This document shows, in pieces, positions 27,620 through 35,631 of a stretch of 64,000 nt of DNA. A program made the translations under genes and the position numbers. Under the pieces are notes generated by a model. The model made no database searches. It saw only the letters and a list, made by a program, of their open reading frames with translations, and was not told the DNA's origin. Within the stretch, counting starts at the first letter, position 1. Each line of letters begins with the position of its first letter. Source of the DNA: an uncultured Bacteroidia bacterium (GTDB lineage: Bacteria > Bacteroidota > Bacteroidia > Bacteroidales > F082); NCBI GenBank assembly GCA_902801465.1, contig CADCIH010000005.1:1-64000 (forward strand). The letters run 5' to 3'.

Positions 27620-28462
27620 ATGGAAATCAATGAATTAAAGAGAGTAGCATCGCAGGTGCGGCGCGACATCATCCGGATGGTTCATGGATGTCAGTCGGGT
27701 CACCCGGGCGGCTCGCTAGGTGCCACCGACCTGGTCACCGCGCTCTATTTCGACCAAATGCAAATCGACCCCGCCAAGTTCCGCATGGACGGTAACGGTG
27801 AGGACATGTTCTTCCTTTCCAACGGTCATATCAGCCCGATGTTCTATAGCATCCTCGCCCGCAGAGGTTACTTCCCCGTGAGCGAACTGGCTTCTTTCCG
27901 TAGGCTGGGCACCCGGCTTCAAGGCCATCCCACCACGGCGGAAGGACTGCCAGGAGTACGTATCGCCTCGGGTTCCCTCGGACAAGGTCTCTCGGTGGCC
28001 GTCGGCGCCGCCCAAGCCAAACGACTCAACAAAGACAACCATCTGGTGTTCGTGCTGATGGGCGACGGTGAACAGGATGAAGGCCAGATATGGGAAGCCG
28101 CCATGTATGCCGGTGCCAAGAAGATCGACAACCTGGTGGGCATCCTCGACTATAACAAAAAACAAATCGATGGTCCGACTGACGTTGTGATGAACCTGGG
28201 CGATATGCGCGCCAAATACGAGGCCTTCGGATGGAAGGTCATCGAACTCAATGGCAACGACATGGAACAAGTGGTCAATGCTTTGAAACAAGCCCGTCAA
28301 GAAGCAGGGCAGGGGCAACCCCAACTGCTACTGGCCCACACCGAGATGGGCATGGGCGTCGACTTCATGATGGGTACCCACAAATGGCACGGCACCCCGC
28401 CTAACGACGAACAGGCTGCCAATGCCCTGTCACAATTGGAGGAGACCTTAGGAGACTATTGA
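27620..28462 (+). CDS. transketolase, N-terminal subunit
   Basis: The 280-residue TPP-binding half of a split transketolase (pentose phosphate pathway). Motifs are GHPGGSLGATDLVTALYF near residue 30, GSLGQGLSVAVGAA, and the TPP/Mg site GDGEQDEGQIWEAA...DYNKKQ with the G-D-G...N pattern. It pairs with the C-terminal subunit gene 33 bases downstream. The stop codon opens a heptamer array that fills the gap. Confidence 0.96.
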   Translation: MEINELKRVASQVRRDIIRMVHGCQSGHPGGSLGATDLVTALYFDQMQIDPAKFRMDGNGEDMFFLSNGHISPMFYSILARRGYFPVSELASFRRLGTRLQGHPTTAEGLPGVRIASGSLGQGLSVAVGAAQAKRLNKDNHLVFVLMGDGEQDEGQIWEAAMYAGAKKIDNLVGILDYNKKQIDGPTDVVMNLGDMRAKYEAFGWKVIELNGNDMEQVVNALKQARQEAGQGQPQLLLAHTEMGMGVDFMMGTHKWHGTPPNDEQAANALSQLEETLGDY

Positions 28463-28495
28463 ACGGAAAACGGAGAACGGAAAACGGAAAATATT
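28461..28495 (+). repeat. 7-bp repeat array between transketolase subunit genes
   Basis: Five units alternating GAACGGA and AAACGGA with exact 7-bp period. They fill the entire gap between the stop of the N-terminal subunit and the ATG of the C-terminal subunit. Confidence 0.92.
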
Positions 28496-29458
28496 ATGGA
28501 AACATACGAGAAAAAAGATACAAGATCGGGATTCGGAGCTGGCTTGCTGGAAGCGGGTCGCCGCAATCCTAAAGTCGTCGCCTTCTGCGCCGACCTTACT
28601 GGATCACTCAAAATGGGAGATTTCGCCAAGGAGTTTCCCGAACGCTTTTTCCAGACTGGCATCGCCGAGGCCAATATGACCAATATGGCAGCTGGCATGG
28701 CGCTCAGCGGTTTCGTGCCATTTACCGGCACCTTCGCTGCCTTCGCCACGGGACGTGTCTACGACCAAATTCGCCAATGTGTTGCCTATTCCAATAAAAA
28801 TGTTAAAATAGCTGCATCCCATGCCGGTGTTACCTTGGGTGAAGATGGTGCCACCCACCAGATCCTCGAGGATATCGGACTGATGAAGATGCTGCCCAAC
28901 ATGACCGTCATCGTGCCGTGTGACTACAACCAAACCATGAATGCCACCATCGCGGCTGCCGAATACGAAGGTCCAGTGTATCTGCGTTTCGGACGTCCCA
29001 AAGTGCCGAACTTCACCCCCGCTGATGAGAAGCTCGTGATAGGGAAGGCCCAGATGATCCAAGAGGGTACCGATGTGTCGATCTTCGCCTGCGGACACCT
29101 GGTGTGGAAAGCCATCGAAGCTGTACAGATCCTCAAAGGACAAGGCATCAACGCCGAGCTGATTAACATCCACACCATCAAACCCCTGGATGTGGACGCC
29201 GTGCTGAAGTCTGTGGCCAAGACCCACTGTGTGGTCACCGCCGAGGAACACATGCGTAACGGCGGCTTGGGCGACAGCATCGCCCAAGTGCTGGCACTCA
29301 ACATGCCAGCCCCCATCGAGATGGTCGCCGTCAACGATGTGTTCGGCCAAAGCGGCACCCCCGACGAGTTGCTCAAGGCTTATCACCTCGACACGCCCGA
29401 CATCGTTGAAGCAGTAAAAAAGGTGAAAAGCAGAAGGGAGAACCCTCTTGGCAGATAA
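28496..29458 (+). CDS. transketolase, C-terminal subunit
   Basis: The 320-residue pyrimidine-binding plus C-terminal half of the split transketolase. It contains [22 protein letters not shown] with the catalytic Glu, [14 protein letters not shown], and [14 protein letters not shown]. The C-terminal domain has [18 protein letters not shown]. It forms a heterodimer unit with the upstream gene, co-transcribed through a heptamer-array spacer. Confidence 0.96.
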   Translation: METYEKKDTRSGFGAGLLEAGRRNPKVVAFCADLTGSLKMGDFAKEFPERFFQTGIAEANMTNMAAGMALSGFVPFTGTFAAFATGRVYDQIRQCVAYSNKNVKIAASHAGVTLGEDGATHQILEDIGLMKMLPNMTVIVPCDYNQTMNATIAAAEYEGPVYLRFGRPKVPNFTPADEKLVIGKAQMIQEGTDVSIFACGHLVWKAIEAVQILKGQGINAELINIHTIKPLDVDAVLKSVAKTHCVVTAEEHMRNGGLGDSIAQVLALNMPAPIEMVAVNDVFGQSGTPDELLKAYHLDTPDIVEAVKKVKSRRENPLGR

Positions 29459-29470
29459 AACCAAGACGAT

Positions 29471-29600
29471 CCGCACCCCATCGGGGTGCCACATCGGTAA
29501 AAAAAAACGACCCCCCAAACCCACCGCACCCCATCGGGGTGCCACATCGGTAAAAACAAATGACCCTCGACATCCCTGCCGAGCGTAGCGAGGCAGGACC
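29471..29600 (+). repeat. palindromic intergenic repeat element: two direct copies plus a third hairpin
   Basis: Two near-identical copies of about 33 bases (29471-29505 and 29524-29557), each with a GCACCCC/GGGGTGC hairpin followed by CACATCGGTAAAAA. A third hairpin (29575-29597) has CCTGCC pairing with GGCAGG around GAGCGTAGCGA. There is no coding content. It may also end transketolase transcription. Confidence 0.85.
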
Positions 29601-29625
29601 AAAGACAAAGTCATAAACACAAACT

Positions 29626-30771
29626 ATGAAAAAACTATTATTGCTATTATTAATCCCCCTGTTTTTTTCATGCGGAAGTAAGGAAAAAAAAGCTGAACAG
29701 CCTCACGCAAAGAATGTAATCTATATGATCGGTGACGGCATGGCACTGCCGCAGGTGTTCGCCACCATGCTGGCCACGGGCGACGACCTGGCGTTCTGCC
29801 AATTCCCCTATATCGGTGTCGTTGATACCCGTTCGAAGAGCAATACCATCACCGACTCCGCTGCAGGTGGCACCGCCTTGGCCTGCGACGAAAAGACCAA
29901 GAACGGCATGGTGGGAATGAATTCCGATACAGTGGCAATGCCAACCATCCTGGATGTCCTGGCCGAACAAGGGAAGAGCACCGGCATCGTGGTGACCTGC
30001 TACTCGGGCCACGCCACACCTGCCGACTTCTATGCCAAGGTGCCAAAACGCTCCATGTATGAAGAAATCGCCGTGCAGATGGCCGAATCGGACAAACTCA
30101 ACGTGATGATCGCAGGCGGACGCAAACACTTCACCCAACGCAAGGACAGCATCAACCTCCTGGAACGTATGGAGAACGAACTGGGTTGGACGATCTACGA
30201 CACTCTGGCCAATATTAATACCGACTGCATGAAATACGCTGTGCTGGCCGACGACAACCACATGCCGGTTTATCCCGACCGTGGCGAATTCCTGCCCGAC
30301 GGCGTGAAGACCGCTCTCGAGACCCTTGAAAAAGACGAGGATGGCTTCTTCCTGATGGTGGAAGGCTCACAGATCGACTTCGCCTGCCATGCACATGACT
30401 CGGTGTGGATGGTCAACGAGACCGTCGACTTCAGCAACGCCGTTCAGGTGGCCCTCGACTATGCCAGGACCCACGACAACACTCTGGTGGTGGTCACCGC
30501 CGACCATGAGACAGGCGGCCTCACCATGATCGACCGTAAAGGAAAATACACCAACGTGGAGTTCGACTACTCAACGGGTAGCCATACCTGTCTCCCCGTC
30601 ATGATCTATGCCTACGGTCCCGGCGCGGAACTGTTCACTGGCTGGATGCAGAACAACGAAGTAAAAGCCAGAATCCTCAAAGCCTGCAATATTGAATCCA
30701 CTGCCGTCGAAAGCGCCAGTGATCAAGAGATCGCTCCCGTGATGGGCAACTTTGACTCCAAACCTGATTAA
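29626..30771 (+). CDS. alkaline phosphatase, lipoprotein
   Basis: A 381-residue PhoA-superfamily phosphatase. The signal peptide ends in a lipobox (FFSC, Cys about residue 16). Metal and catalytic residues are visible: MIGDGMALPQ (Asp metal ligand), TDSAAGGTALAC with the D-S-A nucleophile serine, SGHATPADFYA, EGSQIDFACHAHD and TADHETGG. It would hydrolyse phosphate monoesters outside the inner membrane. No Pho-box is evident, and there is no phosphate transporter nearby. Confidence 0.94.
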   Translation: MKKLLLLLLIPLFFSCGSKEKKAEQPHAKNVIYMIGDGMALPQVFATMLATGDDLAFCQFPYIGVVDTRSKSNTITDSAAGGTALACDEKTKNGMVGMNSDTVAMPTILDVLAEQGKSTGIVVTCYSGHATPADFYAKVPKRSMYEEIAVQMAESDKLNVMIAGGRKHFTQRKDSINLLERMENELGWTIYDTLANINTDCMKYAVLADDNHMPVYPDRGEFLPDGVKTALETLEKDEDGFFLMVEGSQIDFACHAHDSVWMVNETVDFSNAVQVALDYARTHDNTLVVVTADHETGGLTMIDRKGKYTNVEFDYSTGSHTCLPVMIYAYGPGAELFTGWMQNNEVKARILKACNIESTAVESASDQEIAPVMGNFDSKPD

Positions 30772-30802
30772 TTCTTATTGTTCAATCCTTAAATAGATTA
30801 TT

Positions 30803-31765
30803 ATGAAACATTTTATTCATGTTTTGACAGCCGCAATGTTGTTGCTACTTGCAAGTTGCGGAACTAAGTTCGCTATTACCTCTTCAGGTGAAACCTTATT
30901 AAAACTTACAAAAGTTACCGATCTGGAGGAACCATGTCTCAATCCTTATGGTGGTGACGATGGCCATGATCTGTATTTCTCAGTCCGTGAAGAAAAAAAA
31001 TACTATAACATCTACAAAAAGGAAAATCCCTTTTCAAATGCTATCAGCCAGAAGACTAGTGGTAAAAATTTCAACTTTTCACCGGCCTATTGCGAGGCGA
31101 ACGGTAAGATCGCTTTCAGATGTCAGTTGGAAGGAGCATCAACCTCCGACATTTATATGATGAACAACAATCAAGGCAAGGCAATGACCCAAATTACTGA
31201 GTCAAGCAATGCATGGGAAGACAATCCGTGTTTTAGTAAAGATGGCAAATATTTGGTATATGACAAATTAATCAACACCTATTACAAATCAAGAAACTTT
31301 ATGGGTATTCAAAACGTCGTTGTGATTCAAAACACGGAGGTTTGGTTGAGAAACCTTGAGACAGGTGAAAACATGCTGCTCGGAAATGGCTCGCAACCTT
31401 CATTCTCACCTGACGGAAAAACCATTGTGTTTGTTAAGTATTCGTCTGATGCAAAAAGTTGCAGCATTTGGACAATGGACACTGAAGGAGGAAACCAAAA
31501 CAGATTGACCGATGCCAAGAAAGGATTCGCCTTCCATCCGAGGTTTAGTCCTGACGGAAAATTTATCGTGTTTGAGTGCCAGAAAAAAGACAAGAAGGAT
31601 TTCGATATTTATACTATAGATATAAATGGTAACGATTTAAACCAAATCACTCAGAACAAATCATATGACGGACAACCATATTGGGCTACTGACGGTTACA
31701 TCTATTTTGTTTCTGATAGAGGTGGAAAGAAAGGTAATTACCAGATTTGGAGGTTTAAAATGTAA
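30803..31765 (+). CDS. TolB-like beta-propeller lipoprotein
   Basis: A 320-residue lipoprotein (LLASC, Cys about residue 19) with repeated PD40/WD40-like blades. These include NFSPAYCEANGKIAF, NPCFSKDGKYLVYD, PSFSPDGKTIVFVKY, HPRFSPDGKFIVFEC and QPYWATDGYIYFVSDRGG. The pattern matches the C-terminal propeller of TolB, but no Tol-Pal genes adjoin it. It is likely a periplasmic or outer-membrane-anchored binding protein. AT-richer than its neighbours. It follows the phosphatase gene by 31 bases. Confidence 0.85.
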   Translation: MKHFIHVLTAAMLLLLASCGTKFAITSSGETLLKLTKVTDLEEPCLNPYGGDDGHDLYFSVREEKKYYNIYKKENPFSNAISQKTSGKNFNFSPAYCEANGKIAFRCQLEGASTSDIYMMNNNQGKAMTQITESSNAWEDNPCFSKDGKYLVYDKLINTYYKSRNFMGIQNVVVIQNTEVWLRNLETGENMLLGNGSQPSFSPDGKTIVFVKYSSDAKSCSIWTMDTEGGNQNRLTDAKKGFAFHPRFSPDGKFIVFECQKKDKKDFDIYTIDINGNDLNQITQNKSYDGQPYWATDGYIYFVSDRGGKKGNYQIWRFKM

Positions 31766-31883
31766 TTATCAATAGCTAATACAAAAAGAGGGTAATTGTT
31801 TGTGATGTGATCCTAATGATTATCCAATTGATAATCAGTTTATTAGGTTTTTATTTACAGGTTTTACGATTGTTCCTAATTTA

Positions 31884-31921
31884 GAATTTAGAGGGATTTG
31901 TCGCTATCTCCCTCTAAATTC
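31884..31921. terminator. inverted repeat between convergent genes
   Basis: A perfect 13-bp stem (GAATTTAGAGGGA with TCCCTCTAAATTC) around a 12-base loop, between the TolB-like gene and speA. Its right arm merges into the adjoining heptamer array. It probably acts as a bidirectional terminator, though there is no T-run. Confidence 0.6.
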
Positions 31922-31958
31922 TTAATTCTTAATTCCTAATTCCTAATTCCTAATTCTC
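31917..31958 (+). repeat. 7-bp repeat array at the 3' end of speA
   Basis: Six units (AATTCTT, AATTCTT, AATTCCT x3, AATTCTC) with exact 7-bp period. The minus-strand stop codon of speA (31950-31952) and its last two or three codons are inside the array. Confidence 0.92.
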
Positions 31959-33839
31959 CAAGTAGGTGTATCCGTAAAGTCCTGATCTGTAATTAGAAAG
32001 GAATTCTTTTCCTTCCTCAATGGTGATCTTGCCTTCCTTGACGCACTTGGTGACCCAGCTCTCCACGGTGCGGACGAGTTTCTTGGGACTGTACTGGACG
32101 TATTCAAGCACATCGGCAACGGTCTCGCCGTCGATGACCTGGTCGATATAATAGCCCTTCTCATCCACCGAGATATGGACAGCATTGGTGTCGCCAAACA
32201 GGTTGTGGAGGTCACCCAAGATCTCTTGATAGGCGCCCACCAAAAACACACCGATATAGTAATGCTCCTTGTCGGAGAAGCTGTGCAATGGGATGGTGTG
32301 CTGGGTCGACTTGGCAACGAAGTTGGTGATTTTGCCATCGCTGTCGCAGGTGATGTCCTGCAAGGTGGCCAGATGTGTCGGGTTCTCGTCCAAACGCTGG
32401 ATCGGGATGATGGGGAAGAGCTGGTCGATAGCCCAGAGGTCAGGCAACGACTGGAACAGAGAGAAGTTACAGAAATACTTGTCGGCCAAAAGCTTAGGCA
32501 ACGAGGTGAAGTCCTCGGGGACACGCTTCAGGCCATTCGCGATATGGTTCACCTCGCGGGCGATGCTCCAGAACAGACGCTCGATTTTGGCACGCGACTT
32601 AAGATCCAGAAGTCCGAGGCTGAACAGGTTGAGGGCTTCCTCGCGAATCTCCTGGGCGTCGTGCCAGATCTCCAGCGAGGAGTTGCGGTTTAGCTCGTCC
32701 CATGAGTTGTAAAGCTCTTTGATGAGTTCGTGGTCGTTCTCCTCAGGCTCCTCGTTGTCGTCCCATTCGGGCAGGGAGGTCTTCTCCAGCACCTCAAAGA
32801 TGAGGACGCTGTGGTGTGCGGTGAGGGCGCGGCCCGACTCACAGATGACGTTGGGGTGGGGCAGTTCGTTCTTGTCACAGGCATCCACAATGGTATAGAT
32901 GGCGTTGTTGGCGTATTCCTGGATGCTGTAGTTGACTGAGCTGGGACTGCTGGAGCTGGTGCCGTCGTAGTCGATGCCCAGTCCGCCGCCCATATCCACG
33001 TATTCAATATGGTAGCCCATCTTGTAAAGCTGCACGTAGAACTGTGCCGCCTCACGCAAGGCCACGTTGATCTTCTTGATCTTGCTCACCTGGCTGCCGA
33101 TGTGGTAATGCACCAGCTTCAGGCATCCCTTCAAGTCGTGCTCCTCAAGATAGTCGAGGGCTTCCAGAAGTTCAGAGGAGGTGAGACCGAACTTGCTGCC
33201 GTCGCCTCCCGACTCTTCCCATTTGCCGGCGCCGGAACTGGCCAGTTTGATGCGCACGCCGAGGTTCGGGGTGACTTTAAGGCGTTTGGCGATCTTGGCC
33301 GTGGTTCTCAACTCGTTGAGCTTTTCGATGACGATGATGATCTTACGACCCATCTTCTGGGCAAGCAAGGCCAATTCGATGAACTCCTCGTCCTTATATC
33401 CATTGCAGATGATCAAGGAGTCGGAGTCGGTCCCGAGAGCGATGATGGCATGAAGCTCGGGCTTTGAGCCGGCTTCCAGACCGATGTTGCATTTCTTGCC
33501 GTGACTGACAATCTCCTCAACCACGGGGCGCATCTGGTTCACCTTGATGGGCATCACCACGAAGTTCTGTCCATGGAACTCGTATTCCTTGGCAGCCTCC
33601 TTGAAGCATGAATCGATCTTGTTGATGCGGTCGTCGAGGATGTCGGGGAAACGCAACAGCATGGGGGCTGAAACGTCCCTAAGCGACAACTCGTCAACGA
33701 GCTCAGGAAGGTCAACAGAGACACAGCCTTCCTTGGGTGTCACGGTCATGTGGCCTTTTTCGTTGATGGAAAAATAACTTCCGCCCCAGCCTTTCACGTT
33801 GTAAAGGTCCTCGGAGTCTTCAATGCGCCATTTTCTCAT
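31950..33839 (-). CDS. speA: biosynthetic arginine decarboxylase
   Basis: A 629-residue PLP enzyme making agmatine from arginine for polyamine synthesis. Features are the PLP-lysine segment MPIKVNQM, GLEAGSKPEL, and a TIM-barrel with YVDMGGGLGIDYDG. A C-terminal block has GAYQEILGDLHNLFGDTN. The start is the ATG at 33837-33839 (MRKWRIEDSEDLYNV); the 24 in-frame residues upstream are promoter region. A minus-strand -7 box lies at 33876-33883. The last residues (LEN) and the stop codon come from a heptamer array. Confidence 0.96.
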   Translation of the reverse strand: MRKWRIEDSEDLYNVKGWGGSYFSINEKGHMTVTPKEGCVSVDLPELVDELSLRDVSAPMLLRFPDILDDRINKIDSCFKEAAKEYEFHGQNFVVMPIKVNQMRPVVEEIVSHGKKCNIGLEAGSKPELHAIIALGTDSDSLIICNGYKDEEFIELALLAQKMGRKIIIVIEKLNELRTTAKIAKRLKVTPNLGVRIKLASSGAGKWEESGGDGSKFGLTSSELLEALDYLEEHDLKGCLKLVHYHIGSQVSKIKKINVALREAAQFYVQLYKMGYHIEYVDMGGGLGIDYDGTSSSSPSSVNYSIQEYANNAIYTIVDACDKNELPHPNVICESGRALTAHHSVLIFEVLEKTSLPEWDDNEEPEENDHELIKELYNSWDELNRNSSLEIWHDAQEIREEALNLFSLGLLDLKSRAKIERLFWSIAREVNHIANGLKRVPEDFTSLPKLLADKYFCNFSLFQSLPDLWAIDQLFPIIPIQRLDENPTHLATLQDITCDSDGKITNFVAKSTQHTIPLHSFSDKEHYYIGVFLVGAYQEILGDLHNLFGDTNAVHISVDEKGYYIDQVIDGETVADVLEYVQYSPKKLVRTVESWVTKCVKEGKITIEEGKEFLSNYRSGLYGYTYLEN

Positions 33840-33875
33840 GTCAATTTTATTTAGTTTTGTTTTGTAAACGGACTG

Positions 33876-33902
33876 CAAATCTATAAAAAAAATGTATATT
33901 TG
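33876..33902. promoter_or_regulatory. divergent -7 elements for speA (minus) and the BadF-type kinase (plus)
   Basis: Minus-strand TAGATTTG at 33876-33883 and plus-strand TATATTTG at 33895-33902 lie back to back between the two divergent genes. Confidence 0.55.
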
Positions 33903-33925
33903 ACTTCTCAAAAATCATTTCCGTT

Positions 33926-34756
33926 ATGTCAACTTTGATTATCGATGCCGGATCCACCAAACTGGAGTGGGCTTTGTTGGAGAAAGGGAAGGTCGCAGAC
34001 CGTTTCACCACCCCTGGCTTTAACCCGAATTATACACCTTTTATGGTGCTTCAGGATGCGCTGGAAAGGGATTTCCCGGTGGTTGATTCCGTCTATTATT
34101 ATGGGACAGGATGCGGTTCTGAGAAGAATTGCCAGCTGATAAGGGAATGCTTCCAAGAACGTTTTCCCCAGGCGGAGATATTCGTGTCGCATGACCTGAT
34201 GGGAGCTGCCCGCGCCCTGTTGGGCCATGGGAAAGGCATAGTGTGTATCCTCGGCACCGGCGCCAACTCCTGTCTCTACGACGGGGAGGTCGTCGTTGAC
34301 AAGGCTGTGTCGCTAGGTTATCTGGTGGGTGACGAAGGAAGTGGTTGTTATATCGGAAGGAAGCTTGCCAAAGCTTATTTCTATGACTTTATGCCACTTG
34401 AACTAAAACTTGAATTCGATAAATCATATCATTTGGAAATCAATGAATTTATTGATAGGGTTTATCATCAAAAAGAACCTTCGAGATACCTGGCTGGATT
34501 TGCGGAATTCGCAGGCGAGCACATGGATCATCCTTTTATCAAAACCTTGCTGAAAGAGTGCTTTATGGATTTTATCAAGGTGTTCGTTTTGCGCTACAAG
34601 GAGTGCCGTGAACTGCCTGTTTGTTTTGTGGGATCGGTTGCGTTTTATTGTCAGACCCTGCTATACGAATGCCTCTCGGCTGAAGGGCTGACCATGGGAA
34701 AGGTGATGCGGTCACCCATGGAAGGATTGATTCAGAATTCCGCCTTAATCCACTGA
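33926..34756 (+). CDS. BadF/BadG-type ATPase, N-acetylglucosamine-kinase-like
   Basis: A 276-residue actin-fold kinase. The phosphate-1 motif is IIDAGSTKLEWALLE at the N-terminus; CILGTGANSCLYDG (near residue 110) and GDEGSGCYIGRKLAK (near 140) bind nucleotide and sugar. The closest functional family is the GlcNAc kinase / BadF-BcrA ATPase group common in Bacteroidota. The substrate is probably an amino sugar, but this is inferred. The 3' end overlaps convergent miaA by 25 bases. Confidence 0.85.
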   Translation: MSTLIIDAGSTKLEWALLEKGKVADRFTTPGFNPNYTPFMVLQDALERDFPVVDSVYYYGTGCGSEKNCQLIRECFQERFPQAEIFVSHDLMGAARALLGHGKGIVCILGTGANSCLYDGEVVVDKAVSLGYLVGDEGSGCYIGRKLAKAYFYDFMPLELKLEFDKSYHLEINEFIDRVYHQKEPSRYLAGFAEFAGEHMDHPFIKTLLKECFMDFIKVFVLRYKECRELPVCFVGSVAFYCQTLLYECLSAEGLTMGKVMRSPMEGLIQNSALIH

Positions 34757-35631
34757 TAGCTTGTGTCTTTGCGAAGCCAAGTCATTTGCCGTTTGGCATA
34801 ATGGCGGGTGTTCAGCTTGATTTGCTCGATGGCTTCGTTGAGACTGCATTTGCCGTCGAAATAATCGAACAACTCTTTGTAACCCACCGTGTTAAGCGCA
34901 TTGCGCCGACGATAGGGAAGAAGCTTACGTGCTTCGTCAACCAGGCCGTGCGACAACATGACTTCCACGCGTTGGTTGATGCGGTTGTATAAGTCGGCCT
35001 TGTCACGGTAAAGGGCGTATTTCACGATGTTGAAGTCCCGCTTCACAGGTTGCTTGGTGCGAAACGAAGAGAACGTCTCGCCCGTCTGGTAACAAATCTC
35101 CAAGGCTCTCTGCAGACGGCGTGGGTTCTTCTTGTCAACAAAAGCCCAGTACTCGGGATCCAGCCTTCGCACCTCGGCTTGCAATCCTGCCAAGCCTTGC
35201 TCTTCAAACAACTTTGTCACACGCTGCCTCGTCTCCAGGGTGATGTCGGGCATGAGATCGATGCCCCTGCAAACTGCGTCGATGTACAATCCTGAGCCTC
35301 CTGCCATCACCACGTGGTCATGCTCTTTGAAAAGAAGTTTGAGAAGTTTCAACGCATCCCTTTCGTAATCTGCAACATCGTAATCACTTAATATACTGAT
35401 GTTCTGAATGAAATAATGCTTTACTTCACGTAATTCTTTAGGTGATGGAACGGCGGTTCCTATACTCATTTCTTTATATAGCTGGCGGCTGTCGGCCGAC
35501 ACGATGACGGTGTTGAGTTGTTTTGCCAGCTGGATGGCGGCCGCAGTCTTGCCTGAGGCGGTAGGTCCGGCGATGACGATGAGGGTCCTGCCGGATTCGG
35601 AATTGGGGATATGGAATAGGGAATTATCCAT
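34732..35631 (-). CDS. miaA: tRNA dimethylallyltransferase
   Basis: A 299-residue enzyme that prenylates A37 of tRNAs reading UNN codons. It has the P-loop GPTASGKT at residues 22-29, then VSADSRQLYKEMSIGTAVP, AGGSGLYIDAVC and NPRRLQRALEI. The start ATG (35629-35631) overlaps the cca gene end by 8 bases. Residues 2 to about 13 (DNSLFHIPNSES) are encoded by a heptamer array and form an extension that most family members lack, so the N-terminus looks recently acquired. It is the last gene of clpC-cca-miaA. Confidence 0.95.
   Translation of the reverse strand: MDNSLFHIPNSESGRTLIVIAGPTASGKTAAAIQLAKQLNTVIVSADSRQLYKEMSIGTAVPSPKELREVKHYFIQNISILSDYDVADYERDALKLLKLLFKEHDHVVMAGGSGLYIDAVCRGIDLMPDITLETRQRVTKLFEEQGLAGLQAEVRRLDPEYWAFVDKKNPRRLQRALEICYQTGETFSSFRTKQPVKRDFNIVKYALYRDKADLYNRINQRVEVMLSHGLVDEARKLLPYRRRNALNTVGYKELFDYFDGKCSLNEAIEQIKLNTRHYAKRQMTWLRKDTSYQWIKAEF
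35593..35627 (-). repeat. 7-bp repeat array encoding the MiaA N-terminus
   Basis: Five degenerate units (GGATTCG, GAATTGG, GGATATG, GAATAGG, GAATTAT on the plus strand; ATTCCNN-like on the coding strand) with 7-bp period. They lie within the first 13 codons of miaA. Confidence 0.7.

Noticed and set aside
29373-29620. Antisense frames with peptides like FTDVAPRWGA
   Set aside because: They are translations of the duplicated palindromic repeat, not genes.
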